Shown here: positions 11,096 through 22,696 of the stretch, in pieces | Layout: every line of letters starts with the position of its first letter | Position numbering within the stretch: the stretch's first letter is position 1 | Translations under genes and position numbers: made by a program | Notes under the pieces: model-generated | The model's input: only the letters and a program-made list of their open reading frames with translations | Told to the model about the DNA's origin: nothing | Database searches by the model: none | NCBI GenBank assembly: GCA_034231615.1 | Contig: CM067316.1 | Coordinates: 28,606,214-28,670,213, forward strand | DNA length: 64,000 nucleotides | Direction of reading: 5' to 3' | DNA from: Meghimatium bilineatum | Taxonomy: Eukaryota > Mollusca > Gastropoda > Stylommatophora > Philomycidae

Positions 11096-13370
11096 AAGTT
11101 TTGTAGTTTGGTAATAAACGATAATATCGCTGATGAGGAACTGGTCTCGTTGAAGAATGTAAAAGATACCATAAATAAAACATCGGATGGCACACCAGGA
11201 AAAGATACCGTAAAGAAAACATCAGATGGCGCACCAAGGCCCTATGGAATACGCTACAGCCTCCTGAAAGGTATTGCAGACGACCAGCTTAAAATAACTG
11301 TTGATGATTTCAACACGTCTAAAAACAGGACGTATACCAGAAGAGTGGCTACACAGCTACCTTCTCCTCCAGGCAAAGACAGTTCCGACATCAAGAATTA
11401 TCGTATCATCACTTTACAAAATGTCTACGGCAAGGTGCTGGAGATAATAATCGCTACAAGACTGACATTCAATTTAGAAAATAGAGGTCTACTTCCTGTT
11501 ACTCTAGGTGCATACAGACCGAGGAGAGACACGACCATAAATGCGGCAGTCATCGCCTATGACATCTACGAGGGATTTCAGACAAAGAAAGAAACAATGG
11601 TCGCCACCGTCGACCTAGAAGATACTTACAACAGAGTCAGCTTTGGCCAGCTAATACATCTGCTAAACGAACGCAGCATCGACTAGTGGATAATTCGATG
11701 GATAGCAATGGTATTAATGTTCAGACCTGTTGCTCCGAGATTGGGATCCTGGACATCAGAAATCAGAACTATAGCACCGGGATTACCACAGGAATCGCCA
11801 CTATCACCTGTGCTCTTTAATGTCTACACATACAAAATAGCGCAGCTTCAAGACGCTGGGCCCGACAGGATACTAACATATGCGGATGACCTCTTGCTAT
11901 ACAATCACGGCAGAAACAGAAGAGACATGATTGAGGACGTCCAGCGTAATCTAGAAGATTTGTCGCTCTGGTGTACTAACTTCAAGGCAGTTATCAATCC
12001 CACCAAGGCAAACATCATCTGGTTCTCACTGAACAACAAAATAGTCACAGACACATTACCAGCAGTCTCCTGCATGGGCATCAACATTGACAGGGAGCAG
12101 ATTATGAAATATCTAGGCATCACTTTTAATAGAAGTCTATCTTTCGCGAAACATGTGGACAATATCATTCAGAAAGCTGGGAGTGCAGTCAAAATCATGT
12201 CATCTGCAGAGATGCCGCAATGAACCCTTTTTCAGATGATATGGCAGTGGTATTATCTGTGTTGGACTATGGTTTAGGGTTATTAACACTGTCGCAAACA
12301 CAGGTGGATAGATTGGAGAGAGTTCAAAATGAGACCATGAGAGCTGTCTTAGGATGCACAAGCGATACACCTATCGTGGCCATGAGGTTTCTCCTAGACC
12401 TACCCTAGCATCACATCAAGACATAAAATAGCCCAGGTTAAAGAATGCTTCAAGGTCGCAATAATTATGTCTTACACCAATCTCTAGACAACACAAAAGG
12501 AAAGCGAATCAAGAGAGGAAGGTCCTGGATGTCAGAAGCAGAAGATACCCTACTCAGAGTTTGTGAGCTTGAGGAAGTGGGAAGAGGCTGTGAATGGGTG
12601 ACATTTGGCAAAGAGAGAAAATTATTGTCAGCAGTGGTGATACAGTTGGGAAGAGAGTGCCGCGACTGGGCTGCCAACAGAACAGAGGAAATGATCCATG
12701 AACTCATATTGCAGCACTCGAAGCCACACGATACAATAATTTACACAGACGGCTCAGTAACGCAAGAAACAAATAGGTGTGGTTGGGGTTTCATGGCCTA
12801 CCAAAATGGCAAGACATTATGTGAGAAATCAGCTGCCTACCCCAATACAACATCGAGTATGAGAATGGAAATAGAAGCGGTGACAGCAGCTGTCACTTGG
12901 CTAGCGACGCAACCACCAACAGACTCAGTTATTCTATCGGACTCTCAAAGTATGCTGCGCAAGATAGAAAAGTGTATGATCAGAACTGAATGGGTCACTC
13001 TTCTCGACAATGCGCAGAGCATTACATAGATTTACTGTCCTGGTAATGCTGGGGTCAGGGGAAACGAAAGAGCCGATGTGTTCACTGATAAAGCTTTGGT
13101 GAATGCATCGAGATAAGAAGAGACATTATTGAATTGATTAGAGCAGTCATGGATAGCCTACGAGAAGACGAGGAGGAAGTCGAACGTGACAATGTACATA
13201 TTCAGAGAATGGTAGAAATGGGAGTGACTAGAGGTGATAGGAGAAAGTGCTCCCTCTCCGGAAAGATCAGAAGTTTAAAAATACTTATGTGGGGCATGGT
13301 ACAAAAAAGGTTGGAAAACACTGGATTAACCCTTTCAATTCCGGCCGATGAAGAAAAACTCTGGGCTTCG
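11096..13370 (+). mobile_element. I/R1-like non-LTR element G1, 5'-truncated and decayed
   Basis: This is the same family as G2 (22.6-26.3 kb), lacking the endonuclease. RT frames are at 11063-11686 ('YRIITLQNVYGKVLEIIIA', 'ATVDLEDTYNRVSF') and 11708-12223 ('PGLPQESPLSPVLFNVYT', 'LTYADDLLLYNHGR'). A connection frame lies at 12220-12408. RNase H lies at 12445-13029 ('IIYTDGSVTQETN', 'MRMEIEAVTAAV', 'ILSDSQSMLRK') and continues after a stop as 'YCPGNAGVRGNERAD' near 13035-13075. At least four stops or frameshifts disable it. A 40-bp tandem duplication lies at 11160-11238. Confidence 0.85.
11160..11238 (+). repeat. 40-bp tandem duplication inside G1 RT
   Basis: Two adjacent units (AAAAGATACC...GGCACACCAGG and AAAAGATACC...GGCGCACCAAGG) are about 90% alike and keep frame. 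They duplicate a 13-residue block reading KDTINKTSDGTPG then KDTVKKTSDGAPR. This is at the usual GPDG motif position of the RT. Confidence 0.8.
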
Positions 13371-13853
13371 CACCTAGGGCAAGGGAAATAACTCTGCAAA
13401 AATGAGGTGATTGTACAATAAAATTAATATAAATATGGAAGAGGTATTGATCAGCGAACATATCTTTGACAGTTTCATGTTAGACAAGTTTACTTGTCAT
13501 GTAACAAAAAAATAGGGTTTCTTGTCAGCTTCATTTAATTGCGTCAAAATATTTGCTAATAAATGTTCAAATGGACAGCTGAAAAACAGCTCCCCAGTAA
13601 ACAACCTCTGTTTCAAAAATAATGGAACCATCCAGGAACTAAAGCTGCAGGCGGCGGACCGTATCATATGGAGAACCAAAACCTCTGCACTATGTGTTGC
13701 TTGCAGCACGAAAGGAACAAACTAAGTGAACAACACCATTCTGTAACTTAACTACACCAAACATATAAGCCTATTCACATAAAAATAGCCCTATAATCTG
13801 ATCAAGTAAATTCTTGTTGGAAGCAAGATGATAAATTAAATATTCTTGAGACC
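13371..13853. other. Intron 1, unassigned
   Basis: It contains a 67-codon + frame (13522-13725), followed by a stop, with no recognised motif and no splice context that I can defend. Otherwise it is AT-rich DNA. Confidence 0.35.
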
Positions 13854-14095
13854 AACAGGAATTTAACCAGTCCGTTCTGATGGCACCAAATCATATGGAA
13901 ACTAAAGTAAATAGATTTTTCGGTGCTTGCGCATCTCCAAAAAAGGATGCGATTTTGTCAAGACATTCACATTGTGCACTCAAGTCACTTAGAACGGACG
14001 AATCGAGGCAATGACTATTACAACAACAACGAACATCCCGTACAATTATTGAAGTATCCTCAGTAACATATAACATCCGTATTGGAAACAACTAA
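13854..14095 (+). repeat. Repeat H, single-arm copy
   Basis: The sequence from ATTCTTGAGACCAACAGG to CAGTAACATATAACATCCG matches both arms of the inverted-repeat element at 43265-43912. Shared landmarks are AACCAGTCCGTTC, GCGCATCTCCAAAAAAGGAT and ACAACGAACATCCCGTACA. On the minus strand the end carries a degenerate tRNA T-arm-like box. No coding potential. Confidence 0.75.
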
Positions 14096-14149
14096 TCACA
14101 GTAACAAACAAATACAGAGAGATCCGAATGTGTATCTAAACGCACATGA

Positions 14150-14345
14150 AACAAATGTTATGACAACAGACGAACAAAGATCAAACCAATAATCAAAATA
14201 GACAATATAGAACTGGAATGTGTAAACAAATTTGAATACCTTGGATCAAGTATAAACAGTTCCAGGAATTGTGTGGTTGAGATCAAAAGAAAACTCACAA
14301 TTGCAGCATTCAAACTAAACACAAATGAGAAAGCTGTAGCAAAGT
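14150..14345 (+). pseudogene. Short RT C-terminal fragment
   Basis: One frame reads 'IDNIELECVNKFEYLGSSIN', then 'CVVEIKRKLTIAAFKLNT'. This is the 'FkYLGs.i...g....EI..R...A' signature that follows the RT domain in L2/CR1-like elements. No other part of the element is adjacent. Confidence 0.65.
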
Positions 14346-14529
14346 AGTAATAATGACACTAAAATAATCCTTTTAACTTTTAGAACACTGAATTAAAATG
14401 ACACAATTTCCCCTTGGGCCTGGATTCTATTCTTACAATTTGCGTTATTTTGTGTGAGTGTTTGGAAAATTCAAATTTTTAGAGATTGTGAAATAATTTT
14501 TTCACATATAAAAAAATAAGTGAATAAGC

Positions 14530-15420
14530 ATTAATGGAGTGGTTCTGTTCTCGAAGTCCACAATGGTTTGATTCAAAGCTTTCTCAATTGCTATTATCTC
14601 TTCTGTGTAGTTAGAACAGATATCTCCACATGGGCCAAACATTTTGCTTAGTATTTAGGGTCTGTGTTCGGGTATTTTCTCACAGCTCCATATCCAGCAG
14701 TTGTGGTAGCGTTTTGTGTGGATGCATCTGTGTATACATGAATTATATCTGGTGAGTATGTATGAATTGTTTCTAGGGCAATGGTTTTTAGGAATGAGGT
14801 TACAGTGTTCTAATCTGCCGAGGGGTCAGAGAGTTTGGCCCTTATGGTAGGAGTTATTACTTGTCTGCAGGGCGGTTCAATGTCTATCTTTTCCTCTTGT
14901 TCTCTGTTGGCAGATGGTGCTTTTTGCTTGCTTTTCTTGCATTATTGAGGAACGATGTTTTGAGTATTATGTGTTTTTCCTGACACTTTTCCGTCATTTT
15001 AATATTTTCTTCTGTGGTGTTAATTTTTCATGTATCTTTCAAAGGTCTCTACTACCACTTGTCCTCTTCTTATGTGCAAGGATTCTATGTCTGTGTGGAT
15101 CTCACATGCATCAGTCTGGTGGTTGTCATTGCACCGCATATGAATCGTAGTGCGTTATTTTGGACTTTTCTAATCTCTGTAGGAGGCTTTTTCTTGCTAT
15201 TGCCTGTACAGAAAGTGAGTAGTCAATTGCTGATCAGACATATCCAGTTAATAACTGACACAGAGCATGCAAATCAGTTCCCCACTTTAAGCATGAAGTG
15301 AAATGCTTTATCCTTGTGATCGTTTTCTTAATCAGATTTTCTATGTAGTGCTCCATTGTGAGCCTCTGATCAAGTTCAATTCGGAGATATCTTGGGAATT
15401 TCTCATATGCTATTATTATT
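14530..15420 (-). pseudogene. Jockey/I-like RT C-terminus and RNase H fragment (M)
   Basis: On the minus strand from 15420 the order is 'FPRYLRIELDQRLTMEHYIE', 'TRIKHFTSCLKWGTDLHAL', 'RLEKSKITHYDSYAV', a diverged linker, 'IIHVYTDASTQNATTTAGYG' (RNase H first motif) and a broken 'LTTQKR*QQLRKL' region. Several stops and frameshifts are present. Both ends are truncated and no target duplication was seen. Confidence 0.65.
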
Positions 15421-15579
15421 ATATTTTTATACTCATAATATTCAAACAAATAAAACACTAGGAAAACCAATAAACAAATAGTAAAACATAGAGTTGTCTC
15501 TTACTTAGCATGCCAATCCGGTCCGTTGAACATTAGGTTTAGAGATATTTCAATCTGACACAAATCTTATGTGCTAGGC

Positions 15580-15898
15580 TTATATGAAAGCGATGAAATG
15601 TCTGGCTCTGTTCTTTGAAAGTAGTATGCATATTATCTCAAATAGAGAACTTATTAATTGTATTAGAAGACGACAATCACAGTTCCTGGGTCATGTCATG
15701 AGAAGAGGTGGGCTGGTGAACATCGTAACACTGGAAAGATCGAGGGTAAGAGAGACAGCGGAAGACAACATAAGAAAATGTTGGATGGCTTGAAAGCCGG
15801 GCATGATGCAGAAGCACCAGAAACTATATTTAAATGTATAACAAACAGAGGACTGTGGAGAAACATGATCGGCTACGCTGGAAGGCATGGTACCAATG
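15580..15898 (+). pseudogene. 3' end of an L2/CR1-like RT element (O)
   Basis: The frame 15584-15793 includes 'NRELINCIRRRQSQFLGHVM', 'GGLVNIVTLERSRVRE' and then, after a stop, a 'DCGETW' type end. It finishes in a GAAT tetranucleotide tail (TGAATGAATGAATGAA). The final 90 bp are repeated in the second direct repeat at 17457. Confidence 0.7.
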
Positions 15899-16364
15899 AA
15901 TGAATGAATGAATATATATATATATATATATATATTTAATTATATAGTATAGTATGGAATTGTATGGTATGGTATGGCATGGCATGGCATGGCATGGCAT
16001 GGCATGGTATGGTATGGCATGGTATGGTATGGTATGGTATGGTATGGTATGGTATGGTATAAGACTTTCTACTTTTTACGTTTCTAGTGAACAAAAGTTT
16101 TACTATTACTAATAACATTTTTAGCAGTGTACATCTATAAATAAATTTTCAATATCGCATCACAAATCACAACAGGTAGAAGATAATTATCTAATTTTTG
16201 CTAAATGTAGCAGTACAATCCAAATGACCTTTTATAAATGAACTGACATGGTACTATAGACACCCACCATATAATCTGTAGACATAAAATCAACACATGA
16301 GAGATTAAAGCAAATGTGTATCTTTGATTATGCATGTCTTTGTCTACATCTACCCCTTACACTG
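15803..16364 (+). repeat. Direct repeat copy 1, 60 bp upstream of a SPO11 exon
   Basis: The sequence from ATGATGCAGAAGCACC to CTACCCCTTACACTG is repeated at 17457-19021 (the latter interrupted by a 1073-bp MITE). Unique-sequence parts are about 95% identical by eye; only the internal pentamer array differs strongly. The two copies are in the same orientation and flank the SPO11 exon at 16425-16501. Confidence 0.85.
15911..16060 (+). repeat. TA tract and TATGG/CATGG pentamer array
   Basis: A 25-bp TA tract is followed by TATAG units and then about 20 pentamers that alternate in blocks between TATGG and CATGG. The array ends at ATAAGACTTTC. The matching place in direct repeat copy 2 holds TACAG units instead. 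Confidence 0.9.
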
Positions 16365-16424
16365 TCTATTGTAATACACTGCATAAATGTAAACACAAAT
16401 AAAAACTATGATAATTTTTTTCAG

Positions 16425-16501
16425 CGTCAAGCATTTGATAACATACATTTAGCAGTTCCTGCTATTGAATGGATAGGAATTCTACCTGAAGATGTTGACA
16501 G
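16425..16501 (+). CDS. SPO11: SPO11 exon, VPAIEWIG segment
   Basis: This 77-nt exon is bounded by AATTTTTTTCAG and GTAAGC, both good splice matches. It encodes 'RQAFDNIHLAVPAIEWIG' then 'ILPEDVD', with AG left over to begin an Arg codon completed by the next exon. It aligns without gaps to the human SPO11 region 'SFEAHHLTVPAIRWLGLLP'. The previous exon ends KYGSK, so the spacing to human KYGSMSMSF is exact. Confidence 0.92.
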
Positions 16502-16888
16502 GTAAGCTTTCTGTTATTGATTAATGTCATCCTTATTAACCTTAAGCACACTTGGTTTAGTGCGTTCGACAAGGGGAGTCAAGTTTCAGAGTGCTATTGT
16601 CGCATGCACTTGCCCGTTGCAATGAAGCGTTTACAGTATGTGGCACAGTTTGATTGGTTAATGCACATAATTGGGAACATGTGCAGTTGAAGCTGGCACA
16701 TTTCCATGTCCGTCCTCTCCCTTTTGCAAAGTTCTCAGTAGCTGCAAAATGTAGAAATGTGTGTTTTCCTACCGACACCCAGGGCATCAAGTTTGTTCTA
16801 TAATGGAAACTATTTTCGTAGAAATTATAATGGTGAAAATTCTGAAGATTCAAATAGATTATATTATGATCAACAATAGATTTAGAAA
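16502..16888. other. Intron 2 start, no gene seen
   Basis: Mixed-composition DNA. A 98-codon minus frame (16853-16557) has no recognisable domain and no repeat match elsewhere in the window. Confidence 0.4.
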
Positions 16889-17456
16889 TAGTGTTTAAAA
16901 AATCACTAAAACATACCCAGGTGCAGATATCAACTCTGACAATAATCCAATGCTATGCAAAATACATGTCAAACTTAAAAAATAGTACATAGAAGAGTTC
17001 AAGAACCACAGATAGAACCACATAAGCACTAAAACAACCAGACATACAACAAAAATACCTTGTAGATATAAGGAATAGATATGAACATCTAATGATAGAG
17101 TGTATGGAACAATACAGAAGGGAAAGTCCAGAAGAGAAAATAGACAATAAATGGGACAGCCTAAGGAACAGTATTCAAACATCAAATGAAAATTTACCAA
17201 TAAGAAAAACCAATAACAAACAAACATGTATGACAGATGAAATATTAGAGAAAATGTCAGAAAGAAAGAAAGCTAAAAATACCCCAAAATACTCAATTAT
17301 AGTCAAGGAAATACGTAACATGTGCAGAACAGCGAAAAAACAATGGCTAGAAACAAAATACAGTGAAATAGAGGAGATGTACATACAACTGAAGACAAAA
17401 TTAATGCATAAGGAAATACAGCTGATCACAAATAAGAAAAATCTTATAAATGCATT
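16889..17456 (+). pseudogene. Endonuclease-RT linker of an L2/CR1-like element (C, part 1)
   Basis: The frame 17092-17460 ('IECMEQYRRESPEEKIDNKW', 'TCMTDEILEKMSERKKAKNT', 'RTAKKQWLETKYSEIEEMYI') has the basic, helical linker pattern found between endonuclease and RT in these elements. It stops at the edge of the second direct repeat. The RT of the same strand resumes at 19.06 kb, so the two may be one element split by that repeat; this is inferred from order only. Confidence 0.6.
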
Positions 17457-17582
17457 ATGATGCAGAATCATCAGAAACTATATTTAAATGTATAACAAAC
17501 AGAGGACTGTGGAGAGACATGATCGCCTACGCTGGAAGGCATGGTACCAATGAATAAATGAATATAAATATATATATTATAT

Positions 17583-17650
17583 TACAGTACAGTACAGTAC
17601 AGTACATTACAGTGCAGTACAGTAAAGTATAGTACAGTACAGTATAGTAT
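17583..17650 (+). repeat. TACAG pentamer array
   Basis: About 13 CAGTA-type pentamers end in TATAGTATAAGACTTTC. This is the homologue of the TATGG/CATGG array in copy 1. Confidence 0.9.
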
Positions 17651-17916
17651 AAGACTTTCTACTTTTTATGTTTCCAGTGAACAACAGTTTTACTATTACT
17701 AATAATATTTTTAGCAGTGTACCTCTATAAATAAATTTTGCAATATTGCATCACAAATCACAACAGGTAGAAAATAATTATCTAATTTTTGCTAAATGTA
17801 GCAGTATGACCTTTTATAAATGAACTGGCATGGTACTATAGACACCCACCATATAATCTGTAGACATAAAATCACCACATGAGAGATTAAAGCAAATGTG
17901 TATCTTTGATCATGTA

Positions 17917-18989
<1,073 letters not shown>

Positions 18990-19021
18990 TATGTTTTTGC
19001 CTACATCTACCCCTCACACTG

Positions 19022-20590
19022 CATTAAAAAGTGGGAAAAATAATATTTGATTAAACAGAAGTGCTTACAAGATGGGCAGATTATGTGAAAACTGTTTGAT
19101 GACCAATGGAAAAAAAAACAACAATACACAACAATGATGGACCAGCAATACTGAAATCAGAAGTAGAACATGCAATAAAATGTAGAAAGGTTGCAGGCTC
19201 CGACAACATAACAGCAGACATAATAAAACTCTAAATGAGTTTGGTGTAGATACTATCACATAACTTTGCAATGACATATACGAAACAGGCCATATACCTA
19301 AAGACCTAACATCATCAATATTCATACCACTACCTAAGAAGCCCAGGGCTGTGGACTGTACATAATATAGAACAATAAGTCTAATGAGCCATCTAACTAA
19401 AATATTCCTCAAGATAATACATGGAAGAATTAAGAACAAGATAGACACAAAGGTTAGTGAAGAACAATTCAGTTTTAGGAAAAACAAAGGAACCAGAGAA
19501 GCTATACTGAGTATCCGACTAGGGATAGATAAATATATAGAAGTCAAAAAAGTATCTATATTTACTTCATAGACTACAGCAATGTCTTTAACAGAGTCCA
19601 ACATGAAAAATAAATCAAATGTCTTCAAATAATAGGTACAGATGGAAAAGACATCAGACTAATTAGAAATATATATTGGGAACTAAGTGCATCAATAAGG
19701 TGTGAAAACAGCTACTCACCATACATAGAAATAAGGAGAGGGTAAGACAAGGATGCATTTTATCACCAAGCCTGTTTAATATCTACACCTAGAATATCTT
19801 TAAAAATATAGAAGAAATGCCAGGACTCAAGATCACTGGGAAAATAATAAACAACCTTAGATATGCAGATGACACTGTTCTTTTGGCGGAAAATGAACAT
19901 GAAATACAAAGACTAATAGATCAAGTCAATAAATCAAGTAATGAATATGGACTGGATACAAATATAAAAAAAAACAAAAAACCATGATAATCAGCAAAGA
20001 CACAGAAGGAGGTAAACATAAACATACAGGGAGAGAAACTACAACAAGTAAAACATTATCAATATTTTGGACACATAGTCACAAATGATGGCAGATGTCA
20101 AAGAGAAGTTAAAAGAATAGGAATGGCTAAAAGTACCTTCAATGACATGAAGAAATTATTAATTTCTAAACAAATTACAAACAAGGTGAAAATGAGAATT
20201 ATAAAATGCTACATCTATTCTATATTAATGTATGGCTCAGAAACATGGACACTAAATAAACAATTAGAAGACAAAACTGATGCCTTTGAGATGTGGGTAT
20301 ATAGAATAATATGGAGAAATCATGGAAAGAGAAGAAAACAAATAAAGAGGTGCTAAAGACACTTAATATGAAGAAAGAACTACTAAGAGAAATGAAGATC
20401 AGGCAAATATGAGAGTAAAGTCACAGGGACTCGAGCAAGAGGTAGGCAGATACAAGTAGGAGAGTAACATCACACGATGGACAGGTTACAGTCTAGCAGA
20501 GTACACCACCAAGACAAGAGACAGGAGATGTTGGAGATGCGTTGCAGCCAACCTTCAATGCGGAGACGGCACTTAATGATGATGATGAGA
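19022..20590 (+). pseudogene. RT and 3' end of L2/CR1-like element C
   Basis: Broken frames give 'LCNDIYETGHIPKDLTSSIF', 'YRTISLMSHLTKIFLKIIHG', 'KVSEEQFSFRKNKGTREAIL', a remnant 'NNLRYADDTVLLAENEHE' near 19850-19900, a post-RT block, and 'MRIIKCYIYSILMYGSETWT' at 20190-20250. The 3' end reads GTTGCAGCCAACCTTCAATG, GGAGACGGCACTTAA and then a GATGATGATGA tail. The same 3' end occurs twice, head to head, at 27209-27345. It is 5' of a piggyBac remnant. Confidence 0.8.
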
Positions 20591-21473
20591 TTCTGATGAG
20601 GAGGAAATTGTGGAATTCACAGAGGCAGACATCGCTCCATTAGATGATGTGATGTTGGAAAGAGATAATATTAGTGACACTGGTTCTGTTGGCAGTGTGA
20701 CTGACGACATTTTGAAGGATGAGATTGTTAATAATTCTCGTGCTCCTTCAGGTTATAGTCATGATTGGATTTGCGACTTCGATGAAGTTATTGGACCTAT
20801 AGGCTTAGCTGACAACGTTAGTGAGGTAGATGTGTTTCATCTGTTTATTACATATGATATTCTCGAAATTTTGGTGACTGAAACTAATCATTATGCTAAA
20901 CAGGTTAGTAAATCAAAGAAGGGACAGGGCGTGAGCAATTCATCTCGTGTGAAGCTGTGGAAGGAAGTCACAGCTAATGAGATGAGAACATTTGTTGCTT
21001 TGGTGCTCTTGGTGGGAAAAACGTTTATCCTTTGATTTGTATTGGTCAAATGATTGTCTCCTTGACATGCATGGGTTCAGGAAAGTCATGAGTAGGAACA
21101 GATTATTAGCTATTCTTTCATTCCTGCACCTTGTGGACAACATAAAAACTGTTTCACAAGAGCAACCCAGCCGCAGCAAGGCGTTCAAGATACAAGCGTC
21201 TGTAAACAAACTTCTTCCTATTTTTCAACAATATTATAGTCTCTCCATTTACTTGCGTCGATGAAAGAATGGTTGCTTTCAATGGTAGGTCTTTTGTCTT
21301 ATGCAGTACATGCCCAAGAAACCCTCAATGTGGGGTATAAACGCTTGGGCACTGACTGACTCGAAGACTAATTATCTCTGGAACTGGAAGCTGTACCTTG
21401 GGAAAGAGGACAACGTGGACCAAACCATAGAATTGGCTCACAATGTTGTGAGTCATTTGTTATTCCCCATGCA

Positions 21474-22224
21474 AAAGCTAGTGCTGTATTTGGCAGATTA
21501 CGCAACAATGTATGGGACAGAAGAGGTATAAGAACAACCACCAAACTACAAGTATATCATGCTGCTGTTATACAAACCTTACTATACGCCTGCGAAACGT
21601 GGACAGTGTATGCTAGACATGCAAGAAAGTTAAATCATTTCCATCTTACCTGCCTACGTAAATTACTAAATATCCATTGGTGGGACAAAGTACCAGACTA
21701 CGAGGTCTTGGAAAAATCAACCTCAATAAACATCCACACAATACTTATGAAGGCGCAGGCACGCTGGGCAGACCATCTTGTGCGTATGGAGAACTCGCAT
21801 TTGCCAAAACAAATATATTATGGAGAACTCAAGGCAGGATTTCGAAAAGCTGGTGGACAGAAAAAGCGTTTCAAATACACGCTCAAGTCATCCTTGAAAC
21901 ATCTTAACATTGACGTAGGCGCTTGGGAGAGCCTCACTCAGGATAGAACAGCATGGCGTTACAGCATTAGAACGGGAGCACTAGCGGCGGAAGAATTCAG
22001 ACAAGAAACTGCAAGACAGAAGTGGACACGTAGAAAAGAAAAAAACATCTCAACCTCACACAGATACCTTGTATTGTTGTCAATTCTGTAAAAGAACATT
22101 TTGTGCGCGCATTGGACTTGCTAGTCATTTAAAAACGCACTATTAACTTTATTATTTTATTATTTATTGTTATTATTATTATGGTTGAGTTTTTGGTCAT
22201 CGTCGATCACGACGGACGAACATC
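21474..22224 (+). mobile_element. 5'-truncated L2/RTE-like element K2 inside the piggyBac
   Basis: It is flanked by the 12-bp duplication ATTCCCCATGCA at 21462-21473 and 22225-22236. Removing it and one duplication restores the host frame 'VVSHLLFPMHDKGHVVYMDN'. The frame 21606-22091 encodes the RT C-terminus ('ARHARKLNHFHLTCLRKLLN', 'RWADHLVRMENSHLPKQIYY', 'WESLTQDRTAWR'). A frameshift near 22070 leads to a terminal C2H2-type finger, 'CQFCKRTFCARIGLASHLKT'. It ends in TTATTATT tracts and a GATCACGACGGACGAACATC 3' end. Confidence 0.88.
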
Positions 22225-22696
22225 ATTCCCCATGCATGATAAGGGCCATGTTGTCTACATGGACAATTTCTTTTCCTCTCCTAATCTTTTCAAGGGGCTT
22301 GCCGAGAATCAGATAGGTGCTTGTGGCACACTACATTTGAATCGCAAAGATGTCACCGCTGTGATTAAGTCTGCAAAACTCAAGACTGGTGACACATCTA
22401 TTACTGCTAGAGATGGCAACATTCTCTACATGGCATTGTATGACAAGAGGAAAGTTCATTTGATGACATCTACACACGATGCGCAGACCTTCAATAGGAA
22501 GGTCCGTTCCAAATATCATGATGGTAATGAGCGAGCGTGGTAAAACCATGTGCTACAGGTATATACCTGTCATATGGGAGGTGTTGATTGTGATGATAAG
22601 CAGCTAACATATTATTTGTTAGCCCAAATGACCTACAAGTGCGTGCATCTGAGCTGAAGTCTTCGTGAGTGTAATCGTTGTCACACTGTTTGAAAA

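Noticed and set aside
15944-16060. CRISPR-like or regulatory array from the regular spacing
   Set aside because: It is a simple pentamer microsatellite with no spacers, in a eukaryotic intron.
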